DNA from: Candidatus Angelobacter sp.
GTDB lineage: Bacteria; Acidobacteriota; Terriglobia; Terriglobales; Acidobacteriaceae
NCBI GenBank assembly: GCA_025462835.1
Contig: JAOAPH010000035.1
Location: forward strand, 1 to 64,000
Reading direction: 5' to 3'
Length of the DNA stretch: 64,000 bases
In this document: positions 49,803 to 56,747 of the stretch, piece after piece
Numbering within the stretch: the stretch's first letter is position 1
How the letters are laid out: each line of letters starts with the position of its first letter
The notes under the pieces: model-generated
The model's database searches: none
Told to the model about the DNA's origin: nothing
The model's input: the letters and a program-made list of their open reading frames with translations, nothing else
Program-made: the position numbers and the translations under genes

Positions 49803-50116
49803 ACGAGCAAGAGGGGATTTTCCGCTACCCAGTCATTGCAGATAAGTTGCGGCGGCGGCTCTGCAAGATCTTCTTTACATTTCTTTTACTGCTTTGGCGA
49901 ATCAATCCACAGCAAGTATGGGTCTAATCGTCAAAGGAAGAGATTTTGCACCGATTGAATTCATTTTCGCCGTTGTTTCCGCTATTCAGCGTGCTCCCGT
50001 TCAGCGGGTGGCTGCTGCTGGTTGCGACAACGCTGTTGTGCCAAGTGTTTCCATCTCGCGCGGCATTCCAGCGCCAGCCGACGACTGATCGGGACTAAAA
50101 CAATATTGTTTATACT
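49803..50116. other. Non-coding stretch between trpC and tRNA-Leu
   Basis: This 314-bp gap carries the trp promoter region, if the operon starts here. It holds a perfect palindrome at 50098-50111 next to the tRNA, but no credible frame and no attenuator-like leader. Confidence 0.5.
50098..50111. repeat. AT-rich palindrome after tRNA-Leu
   Basis: AAACAATATTGTTT is a perfect 14-bp palindrome starting 6 bp past the tRNA 3' end (minus direction). It is too AT-rich for a normal terminator but could be a protein site. Confidence 0.4.
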
Positions 50117-50203
50117 TGGTGCCGAAGAAGGGACTCGAACCCCCACACCCTTGCGAGTACGTGGACCTGAACCACGCGCGTCTGCCAATTCCGCCACTTC
50201 GGC
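50117..50203 (-). tRNA. tRNA-Leu (anticodon CAG)
   Basis: Read on the minus strand, acceptor strands GCCGAAG and CTTCGGC pair perfectly. The D arm contains GGCGGAATTGGCAGAC, the anticodon loop is TTCAGGT (anticodon CAG at plus positions 50167-50169), and there is a long class II variable arm as expected for tRNA-Leu. The T loop is TTCGAGT, and discriminator A is followed by an encoded CCA. It decodes CUG. A hairpin lies upstream at 50221-50239. The gene is intact, so any element integrated here left no visible trace. Confidence 0.95.
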
Positions 50204-50220
50204 ACATTGATTACGATGAG

Positions 50221-50239
50221 GACGAGCGGCAGGCTCGTC
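50221..50239. promoter_or_regulatory. Hairpin upstream of tRNA-Leu
   Basis: GACGAGC/GCTCGTC, a 7-bp stem with a 5-base loop, 18 bp before the tRNA 5' end. No T-run. It may be an operator or part of the tRNA leader. Confidence 0.3.
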
Positions 50240-50406
50240 AATCGAAAGGAACTACGCTTCTTTATTATTCAAACAAACTGCGCGACGACTGTCAAACGCG
50301 TGGGCCAGAGATTATCTGGATGCTGAAACAACTCAGTCGGCCAAAGTTGTCATCCAACAGCAACTAGGCTTACGTAATATACTCAACCGCACCGGAGGAT
50401 TCCCCC

Positions 50407-50649
50407 TTGCCTTCGCAGCCAAAAATGGAACAACAGACAAAAATCCCGCCCGACATCAGCACGCAACTGCGCACCTTGGCCCACGATCTGAGCAATTCGA
50501 TCGAGACCATCATGCAGGCCTGCTACCTTCTAAATCAATCCAAACTAGATCCCGAAACGAAGAAATGGGCAGACATGATCGATGCCGGTTCCCGCGATTC
50601 GGCACGGATCAACCGGGAGATTCGCGACATCCTGCGCAGTCGCAGCTAA
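50407..50649 (+). CDS. Stand-alone histidine-kinase DHp-like small protein
   Basis: An 80-residue protein starting with TTG, supported by GGAGG 8 bases upstream; an ATG 18 bp later is the alternative. It consists of one helical hairpin: TLAHDLSNSIETIMQACYLL (about 23-42) resembles the HisKA H-box with His26 followed by Asp-Leu-Ser-Asn, and DPETKKWADMIDAGSRDSARI looks like the second dimerisation helix. There is no ATPase (CA) domain, so it cannot autophosphorylate. It could be a phosphotransfer or dimerisation module, or a decoy for another kinase (inference). No response regulator is adjacent. Confidence 0.6.
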   Translation: MPSQPKMEQQTKIPPDISTQLRTLAHDLSNSIETIMQACYLLNQSKLDPETKKWADMIDAGSRDSARINREIRDILRSRS

Positions 50650-50671
50650 GATTCGCCGGACGCCCGCACCG

Positions 50672-51436
50672 TTATGCCGCCTCAGGGACGATCCTCTCAG
50701 TACGCCGAAGATAGTCCTGAGCATTGCGATATCCCTCGAGCGTCCCGACGTCCATATACAGTTCGCCTGCCGCCACGCCTCGAACGATGCTTCCCGCTGC
50801 GATGTAGGCATTGAGCAAGTCACCGAGATATTCGTCGCTGCGGTGGCGGGCTTCCCAGAGCAACTTCAATTCGTGAAAAGCGTTTCCCGTCGTGGTCACT
50901 GCTCCCCAGACCCAATGCGAATGCGGATTCGGCTTCTTCACTTCGACGCAGCTGACATACCCCTGCGCATCACAAACCACAGCATCAAATTGCGATGGGT
51001 TCACCACCGGGAACAAGAGCAGGTTGGCATCGGCATTCCTGAAATTTTCCGGAGCTAACACTGTCCGATAGGCGTTCTCCGGGAACCATATGGTATCCGG
51101 AAGTCCCAACAATACGCGGTCGTGATGCCGGGCAAAGGGCTCGGCGCGAAAGATCGCGTCGCAGAGGCCTTGCGCTTTCGGCTGCACAGCGTAGAAGATT
51201 TGCGCAGCATATTCCCGCTCGGCGAAATAGCGGACGATGTCGCTTTTTTCAGCCGAGATGACCATGCATATCTGCTCAGCTCCCGCGGCAATCATGCGTT
51301 CCACCAGATATTCAGAAACAGCTTTAGGTCGCTCGACTCCATTGATCACCCGCGACCCCACGGGCAGAAGTTCCTTGGAATATCCCAGTGGCTGAATCCT
51401 TTGCCCGATGCCCGCTGCAGGAACAATGCCGATCAT
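50672..51436 (-). CDS. Sugar-1-phosphate nucleotidyltransferase
   Basis: 254 residues from the ATG at 51436; the ATG overlaps the stop of the upstream glycosyltransferase (ATGA). An in-frame start 21 bp upstream is unneeded. The N-terminus IVPAAGIGQRIQPL with YSKELLPVG is a variant of the GxGxRxxPxTxxxPK nucleotide-binding motif. LLGLPDTIWFP in the middle supplies the metal-binding Asp. The C-terminus keeps the YMDVGTLEGY phrase found in RmlA- and RfbF-type enzymes. It transfers NMP to a sugar 1-phosphate; the sugar is unknown. Its overlap with the glycosyltransferase gene suggests both make one surface glycan. Confidence 0.8.
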   Translation of the reverse strand: MIGIVPAAGIGQRIQPLGYSKELLPVGSRVINGVERPKAVSEYLVERMIAAGAEQICMVISAEKSDIVRYFAEREYAAQIFYAVQPKAQGLCDAIFRAEPFARHHDRVLLGLPDTIWFPENAYRTVLAPENFRNADANLLLFPVVNPSQFDAVVCDAQGYVSCVEVKKPNPHSHWVWGAVTTTGNAFHELKLLWEARHRSDEYLGDLLNAYIAAGSIVRGVAAGELYMDVGTLEGYRNAQDYLRRTERIVPEAA

Positions 51437-52560
51437 TTCACCCACTCCGCTCCCCACTCGGTTCGTTGCTCGTCGAAATCGGTCGCCCTATTGCCCGCGC
51501 GTTCGATCGCGCCCACCAGTTCACTTGCGCGGTGATCACCCGTGTGCTGATCAAGGGTCCGCTCCCGCGCCCTCTCCGCCCGTGATTGCAGATCTGAATT
51601 GCCGGATGTCAGGGCATGAAGCACCGATTCGGTGTCCCTCACGATAAAGATCTCGTCTGCGCCAAAGAATTCGTTGAGCCCTTCCCATTCATCGGTAAGG
51701 ATGGGAGTCCCACATGCTGCTGCTTCAAACAATCTGCCGGATGGGCAGTATCCGTAAGCTGCCATTTCCGCCCTCGTGATGTTCAATGTTGCACCCGACG
51801 AGGAATACAAAGCTGAATGGTCTTGTGGGCCGACATGTTCGTATCGGCGAACATTTGGCGGACAATGGAATCCGGCCTCTCCGTTCTTGGGATACAGTGA
51901 CCCGGCGAGCACGAATACCTCTCCTGGAAGCGCTCTCGCCGGTTCAATAAAAAGCTGCTCCAGTTTCTTCTGCCGGTCGGCCGCGTGCGTGCCCATATAA
52001 CTGAGCTTGCAGTGGTAGGGTCTCGGGATTTCTATGCGGAAATGCATTTCCGGATCCACGCACCCGTAAAGTGCATTCACTTCCCGCGCACCCCAATCGT
52101 CGCGTAGTTCATTAAGCGCACGTCCACCGGTGAATGAGAGATAAAGATCAAAAGCGGGAATCTGGTCGCGACGAAGGTAATCCGTATCTCCGTCTTTCAG
52201 TCGGCCCAGAGTGATAGGCGTGTCCAAATCATAGAAGACATGCAGTGGACGAGAGATCTCCAGCACCTCGTCTGAGATTTGCGCTCCCTGAGGCAGATAG
52301 CTCGCTGTGATCACAGCATCGGATTCGGATGCCGCCAGCAGCGCGCGTGAGCGCACCGCATCCCAATCGGGATAGATCACGAGATCGCAGTAGTCGCAGG
52401 AGGTGAAGTCGCGACGCTTTGCGTAGTAAGGAACATCTTTTTCGAAAAAGGTGACTTGGTGCCCCATGCGATGCAGCGCGCGGAGAATGGCGCGATAGGG
52501 GGTTGCATGGCCGTTGCCCCAGGAGGAAGAAAGGGTCAGTCCAAATATAGTGAGTCTCAC
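51433..52560 (-). CDS. CgeB-like glycosyltransferase
   Basis: 375 residues from the GTG at 52560, which starts at the first strand (VRLTIFGLTLSSSWGNGHA). The longer frame to 52632 has no support. The N-terminal half carries a DUF3880-like sugar-acceptor domain (DLVIYPDWDAV, then FYDLDTPIT). The C-terminal half is a GT-B-type donor domain with NITRAEMAAYGYCPSGRLFEA-like and CGTPILTDEWEGL phrases, as in CgeB and spore-coat-type transferases. The predicted role is transfer of a sugar to a surface polymer or protein. The start-stop overlap with the downstream nucleotidyltransferase shows co-translation. Confidence 0.8.
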   Translation of the reverse strand: MRLTIFGLTLSSSWGNGHATPYRAILRALHRMGHQVTFFEKDVPYYAKRRDFTSCDYCDLVIYPDWDAVRSRALLAASESDAVITASYLPQGAQISDEVLEISRPLHVFYDLDTPITLGRLKDGDTDYLRRDQIPAFDLYLSFTGGRALNELRDDWGAREVNALYGCVDPEMHFRIEIPRPYHCKLSYMGTHAADRQKKLEQLFIEPARALPGEVFVLAGSLYPKNGEAGFHCPPNVRRYEHVGPQDHSALYSSSGATLNITRAEMAAYGYCPSGRLFEAAACGTPILTDEWEGLNEFFGADEIFIVRDTESVLHALTSGNSDLQSRAERARERTLDQHTGDHRASELVGAIERAGNRATDFDEQRTEWGAEWVK

Positions 52561-52630
52561 AGCACGGTTCCCAAGAACGCTCAGACTGCGAGTGAGATGG
52601 CCAGAGTGGAAACGCTGTTGCCGCAAATGC

Positions 52631-52674
52631 AAAGCCCCAGCTGGAAATCGTGAGATTTGCGCCGGGGCCTTTTC
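52631..52674 (-). terminator. Nested stem-loop terminator after OsmC gene
   Basis: The outer arms AAAGCCCC and GGGGCCTTTT pair with a one-base bulge; an inner arm AAATC/GATTT gives a second stem. It lies 29 bp past the OsmC stop on the minus strand and before the glycosyltransferase gene, so it probably separates the two transcripts. Confidence 0.55.
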
Positions 52675-52702
52675 TAAGTCGCGGTTCTACTACCTGGAAA
52701 AA

Positions 52703-53128
52703 CTATTTTTCCAATTTTGCGGACATCGTGATATCGGCTTTAAAAAGTTTCGACACTGGACAACCCGCCTTCGCGTTGTTGGTAGCCGTCTCAAATGCCG
52801 CCTGGTCTGCCCCGGGAACTTTTGCGACTACATCCAAGTGAACCTTAGTGATGGCGAATCCGCCGTCTGTTTTTTCCAGAGTGACGGCGGCCGTGGTGGT
52901 GATGCTGTCCGCTGTGAGATTTGCCGCCCCCAACTGACCGCTCAGTGCCATGGAAAAACAACCAGCATGAGCAGCAGCCAGCAATTCTTCGGGGTTGGTG
53001 CCTATACCGTTTTCAAATCGCGTGCTGAAACTGTATTGAGAATCCCGCAAAACACCGCTGTCAGTGGACACGGTGCCTTTTCCATCTTTCAATCCGCCTT
53101 TCCAGACGGCGCTTCCCTTACGTTGCAT
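52703..53128 (-). CDS. OsmC-family peroxiredoxin
   Basis: 141 residues from the ATG at 53128, with CAGGAGA about 8 bases upstream; an in-frame start 18 bp earlier lacks this. The two redox Cys are present in HAGCFSM (about residue 58) and AGCPVSKLF (about residue 121). The fold begins with RKGSAVWKGGLKDGKG, as in OsmC proteins. It reduces organic hydroperoxides with dithiol donors. The closest known group is OsmC proper rather than Ohr, judging by the AGCFSMALS context, but this is not certain. No OhrR-like regulator is adjacent. Confidence 0.9.
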   Translation of the reverse strand: MQRKGSAVWKGGLKDGKGTVSTDSGVLRDSQYSFSTRFENGIGTNPEELLAAAHAGCFSMALSGQLGAANLTADSITTTAAVTLEKTDGGFAITKVHLDVVAKVPGADQAAFETATNNAKAGCPVSKLFKADITMSAKLEK

Positions 53129-53253
53129 TTGTTTTCTCCTGCACAAAATGTGTCAATAAGCATAACAGCGGAGACAATTGATTGGCAGCCATGGCGACTG
53201 GCGCATTAAAAGTAGCCTTTGATTTTCCGTTCCTGCAAGGCATACTGGACAGC

Positions 53254-53439
53254 ATGGAACCACGCGATCGATTGCGGAAACCCACGGCAACCGATACCGA
53301 TCCGGTGCAATCAACCCCTGCGCAAGGTGAATGTGTGATGCTCTACTGCCCTACATGCGGATCGCGGCTGAAAGACTCGAACTGCAAATTGAAGTGCACC
53401 ACTTGCGGGTTCTTCCTCAGTTGTTCTGATTTCTATTAG
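53254..53439 (+). CDS. Small zinc-ribbon protein
   Basis: 61 residues from the ATG at 53254, or 33 residues from the ATG at 53338, which has AAGGTGA about 6 bases upstream. The conserved part is the last 33 residues: CPTCGSRL, a Cys-Lys-Leu-Lys-Cys step, CTTCGFF and LSCSDFY, giving two CxxC knuckles plus two more Cys. I associate this ending with small zinc-ribbon proteins in several Acidobacteria, but no function is known. It is convergent with the BrkB gene and divergent from the OsmC gene. The translation start is uncertain. Confidence 0.6.
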   Translation: MEPRDRLRKPTATDTDPVQSTPAQGECVMLYCPTCGSRLKDSNCKLKCTTCGFFLSCSDFY

Positions 53440-53454
53440 CTCGAGTCTTGAAGC

Positions 53455-54378
53455 CTACGCCGCAGCTGGGTGCCGCCATTGCAGAGTGCGAGCCCGATCT
53501 TCTCGCTGTTTTTTCTCCTCTGTCGCGTGGCCGATCTGTGAGTTCACTTCCGCGCCGATGATGATTGCCGCACCAGTCAAATAGAACCACAGCATCAGGA
53601 TGATCACGGCGCCCAATGAGCCGTAGGTCGCGTTGTAGCTATTGAAATAGTGGAGATAAACGCGAAATCCCAGGGAACCCACGATCCATAGAAACAGTCC
53701 CACGACCGCTCCTGGGCTGATCCAGTACCAAGCTGGATCCTCCAGATTGGGTGCAAAGTAATAAACCATCGCGAACGCCAACAGCATGAAAAAAATAATC
53801 AGCGGCCATTGAACGAGCTTCCATGCCAGCGTGAATGCCGCTCCCAAGCCCATCTTGATGGCAACCGCTTCTCCGATCTGTCCGCCGAAGAGCACCAGGG
53901 TGAGCGCCGCGAGCACGAAAAGTGAGAGCGAGATCGTCAGACCAACGGCAACCACAAATCTTGACTTCAACCAGGAACGCGTCTCGCGGACGCGATAAGC
54001 CACATTCAACGTGGAGACGATGGCACTCATGCCGCTCGAAGCCGCCCAGAGCGCTGCCAGCAAACCGAAGATCAGTTTGCTCCCACTTGCCGCACTGCTT
54101 ACCTGTGACAAGGTCTTCGAAACCAATTCAGACGCTGATCCGGGCATGAGCCGGCCCAGATCTGTCAGCAGAGTATTTCGTAACTGGGAACCCGGCCCTG
54201 CTAAAAAGCCGAGTAATGTCACCAGGAACAAGAGGAGGGGAAATAGCGCCAACAGGAAATAATAGGAGAGGGCGGCTGATCGTATGGCTACGTCATCTTC
54301 GTCCATCTGTTTCCAAATTCTCTTCACGAGCTGAAGAGGAGTGAGCCCTCCCAGCTTCCACAATGAAACCGTCATCAT
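53455..54378 (-). CDS. YihY/BrkB-family membrane protein
   Basis: A 307-residue inner-membrane protein with about six hydrophobic helices (roughly 38-60, 100-120, 139-165, 184-205, 215-235 and 248-270). The N-terminal signature DDVAIRSAALSYYFLLALFPLLLFL and the later SYNATYGSLGAVIILMLWFYL segment are diagnostic of the YihY/virulence-factor BrkB family, whose transport or other role is unresolved. The start is ATG-ATG with GAGGA just upstream, so the second ATG (54375) may be used. A terminator-like hairpin lies 100 bp upstream. Confidence 0.85.
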   Translation of the reverse strand: MMTVSLWKLGGLTPLQLVKRIWKQMDEDDVAIRSAALSYYFLLALFPLLLFLVTLLGFLAGPGSQLRNTLLTDLGRLMPGSASELVSKTLSQVSSAASGSKLIFGLLAALWAASSGMSAIVSTLNVAYRVRETRSWLKSRFVVAVGLTISLSLFVLAALTLVLFGGQIGEAVAIKMGLGAAFTLAWKLVQWPLIIFFMLLAFAMVYYFAPNLEDPAWYWISPGAVVGLFLWIVGSLGFRVYLHYFNSYNATYGSLGAVIILMLWFYLTGAAIIIGAEVNSQIGHATEEKKQREDRARTLQWRHPAAA

Positions 54379-54751
54379 TCCTCACAATGTTGAAAGTTGA
54401 AACGGGCTTTCTGCTTTATGAGAGACCACTGATTCATAAAGGGTTTGCCAAGGACTGCGCCGTTACCAGCTCATTGCCTTCAAGAAAAATGCGACCTCAA
54501 GGGTCGCATTTTTTGTCTCTCATAATTCCGTGCTGAATCAATACGCTTCAGTATCGGCGGGGGGAAGACATATTGAATCGAGGCTCCCCGTGGCTGCCGT
54601 CAGTGCGGTCTGGGGTTGGCAACCAACGGGGAACCCGATCGCAAGCAGCCTAAGTGAATTCGTGAATTCCGAAACGACGATTTTATTTTGTTACGAAAAC
54701 AGGACAGAACTGGAAGGCGATCTGAAAGCCACGAATCGGAGCGCCGCCGTA
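54379..54751. other. Intergenic region with terminator
   Basis: This 373-bp gap holds the bidirectional hairpin at 54485-54514 and no gene I can support. A 77-codon frame at 54530-54763 has no ribosome-binding site and an unstructured product. Confidence 0.5.
54485..54514. terminator. Bidirectional Rho-independent hairpin
   Basis: AAAAATGCGACC/GGGTCGCATTTTTT is a symmetrical stem around TCAA with A- and T-runs on both sides. It can stop transcription from either direction between the divergent BrkB leader and the convergent end of msrA. Confidence 0.8.
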
Positions 54752-55249
54752 CTAGCCAATTGAGCAGTGCGACAACCCGCGTTTTTCCAAATATTGCTGG
54801 TGATAGTCCTCAGCGCGATAAAATTCCTTCGCGGGGGTGATCTCGGTCACAATCGGCTTCGAAAACTTCCCTGACTCTTGCAGTTCCTGCTTTGATGCCT
54901 TCGCCGTGGATTCCTGCTCGGGACTTTGATAAAAGATCGCGGACCGATACTGGCTGCCTATATCCGGGCCTTGCCTGTTCAGAGTTGTGGGATTGTGGTT
55001 CTCCCAGAAGACCTGGAGCAGCCGGTCGTAGCCGACCTGACTCGGGTCGAAGGTGACTTCCACAACTTCTGCGTGGCCGGTCTCATCGGTGCAGACGTCG
55101 TGGTAGGTCGGGTTCTTGGTGGATCCTCCCATGTATCCCACGGCAGTTGCTTTCACTCCGGGGATCTGTCGGAATGCCGCTTCTACGCCCCAAAAACATC
55201 CTGCACCAAACGTTGCTTTTTGTGTGTTCTCAGTCTTTTCCATAGCCAT
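54752..55249 (-). CDS. msrA: Peptide methionine sulfoxide reductase A
   Basis: A 165-residue enzyme. The catalytic Cys is in [12 protein letters not shown] near residue 18, and the surrounding [27 protein letters not shown] motif and the C-terminal [14 protein letters not shown] segment are typical. It reduces methionine-S-sulfoxide in proteins. It ends CSIG after a C-terminal Cys that may be a resolving residue. The start is ATG, with a second ATG two codons later; no strong ribosome-binding site. It stands alone, with a phosphoesterase gene 145 bp upstream on the same strand. Confidence 0.95.
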   Translation of the reverse strand: MAMEKTENTQKATFGAGCFWGVEAAFRQIPGVKATAVGYMGGSTKNPTYHDVCTDETGHAEVVEVTFDPSQVGYDRLLQVFWENHNPTTLNRQGPDIGSQYRSAIFYQSPEQESTAKASKQELQESGKFSKPIVTEITPAKEFYRAEDYHQQYLEKRGLSHCSIG

Positions 55250-55394
55250 TTGATGTTAAACCCGGAGATTAGTTCCACGCTAGAGCTGCCACACCACTCC
55301 GCCTACTAGCGATTCGCAAGTTTCTGTTACGAATTCCGGAATTAAAACCGGCAACACCTTCCGCGAAACACGAGTCGATAGTGGCGCGATTCTG

Positions 55395-56393
55395 CTATTT
55401 GAAAAACTCGTCCATGTCTGGCGCCGATGCAGCAGCCCCGGGAAATGCTGTGACGCCCAGCGCCTTGAACATAAGCCGCAAGGTGCTCTGGTGCTGAAAG
55501 AAAGTGCTTGATTGAAATCCTGGCTTCGCCTTAGAGCTCACGATCACTGTCGCCACTTGTCCGCCCCCGGACGCAATATCCGAGACCACTGATTCGTCGA
55601 AGGTGATGATCAGCAGACCACTACTTTGAAAGCTTGCATTGGAGACCAGCGGCCCGATATTGGCTGACAGCCAGGCGTCGGCCGCGGCGAGTTTGTCGTT
55701 GTCGCTGCAGGTGATCATGCCAGACGGGCAATCGTGGGCGTTGTGCTGGTTGTCCGGCACGATGTACGAGTAATTGGGAAGTGAATTGCTCTGCAGATCG
55801 GAAGCGAATTGGGTGAACGGCACAATGTTATTGGCTTGTGCGCTGTTGTTGAGCACATCTGAAAAATACGCGAACGGGTTGTGGTGCTTGATATACGGGC
55901 CTTGATCTCCTCCTGTATAGCCGACCGAAGGCAGGCTCATCGCGTAAGCTCGCCATGTCTTTCCCGCCGCCGTTAGCTCCCGGACAACATTGTCATCTGA
56001 CACCGGGCCGGGGAAATCGTCAGTAGTGGCGATTGTGTTCCCTGCCGTCAGGACGAAGTAGTTAGGAAGCGAGGGGTGCGCGTTGGCGAAATAGTTGGTC
56101 GCCAGGCCAAAACTCCGGGCAAGGTTATTCAAGAACGGCATCGATGGATTGCCAATGACTGCTGAATACGAATGGTTCTCAAATACCACCAGCAGGACGT
56201 GATCGTGTGCAACCGATGAACCCGGGGTTGGGTTTGGGGTTGGGGTTGGGTTTGGGTTTGGGTTTGGAACGGGCGAAACAGCTGAGTTCGGCGAAGCAGC
56301 AGAACCACCCCCACACCCGGGAAGTGACACGACAGCAGAGCAAACAAGAACGACCGCGAAAACATTGAGGAACTTCCGCAAATGCGAATTCAT
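55395..56393 (-). CDS. Lipoprotein phosphoesterase (acid-phosphatase/phospholipase C family)
   Basis: 332 residues from the ATG at about 56393 (start MNSHLRKFL). A lipobox-like VVSLPGCGGG follows a hydrophobic signal, so the protein is probably anchored by lipid at its first Cys. A Pro/Asn/Thr-rich spacer (about residues 40-57) leads to the catalytic domain with LLVVFENHSYSAVIG, SLPNYFVLTAGN, DNQHNAHDC and LLIITFDES motifs, which match the phosphoesterase family (PF04185 type) of phospholipases C and acid phosphatases. It should hydrolyse a phosphate ester outside the cytoplasm. The spacer is encoded by a short hexanucleotide-like repeat and could change length by slippage. Confidence 0.8.
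   Translation of the reverse strand: MNSHLRKFLNVFAVVLVCSAVVSLPGCGGGSAASPNSAVSPVPNPNPNPTPTPNPTPGSSVAHDHVLLVVFENHSYSAVIGNPSMPFLNNLARSFGLATNYFANAHPSLPNYFVLTAGNTIATTDDFPGPVSDDNVVRELTAAGKTWRAYAMSLPSVGYTGGDQGPYIKHHNPFAYFSDVLNNSAQANNIVPFTQFASDLQSNSLPNYSYIVPDNQHNAHDCPSGMITCSDNDKLAAADAWLSANIGPLVSNASFQSSGLLIITFDESVVSDIASGGGQVATVIVSSKAKPGFQSSTFFQHQSTLRLMFKALGVTAFPGAAASAPDMDEFFK
56224..56267 (-). repeat. Hexanucleotide-type repeat encoding the spacer
   Basis: A 44-base run of GGTTGG and GGTTTGG-like units (plus strand) encodes the PNPNPNPTPTPNPTPG spacer of the phosphoesterase. Six-base units keep the frame, so slippage would vary spacer length without knocking out the gene. Confidence 0.7.
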
Positions 56394-56747
56394 TATGGAT
56401 GATCCAGTCATGCCGGAATTCCCGGCCAGTCTGCATCTAGGATGCCGCTACTCTCTCCAACGTTTTGTTTAGAAAGAAATGGGATAAATGGAAGTATTTA
56501 GGGCTGTACCGTCTCTAGCCGTTCTGGAATGCGTATGTTGAGCTAGAAACCGGCAGAAACTATGAATTTTAATATTTCGACTTCTCCGAACTACGGAATC
56601 CCGTATTGAACCGCTACTAAGGTTTGCAATTTCAACAACTTACATTGGCCTAAAACTTGCTTTCAGGGTAGTGGAATCAGCAGGTATTTCCTTTTTAACC
56701 GTAACCCCAATAGTTGAATTGCAAAACCTTCCGTAGGAGGAAGTTTA
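56394..56747. other. Divergent leader region
   Basis: A 354-bp gap between the divergent phosphoesterase and TonB-receptor genes. It carries a CAACTTA element at 56636-56642 and an AT-rich segment. I see no coding frame. Confidence 0.5.

Noticed and set aside
50117-50203. tRNA-Leu as the source of the orphan tRNA fragment at 1902-1935
   Set aside because: Acceptor strands differ (CTTCGGC against CGCCCCG) and the T arms differ, so the fragment is not a copy of this tRNA.
49982-50210. Short frames over tRNA-Leu
   Set aside because: They translate the tRNA; conserved RNA structure explains the sequence.
54530-54763. 77-codon plus-strand frame
   Set aside because: No start signal, low-complexity product, and it overlaps the end of msrA.
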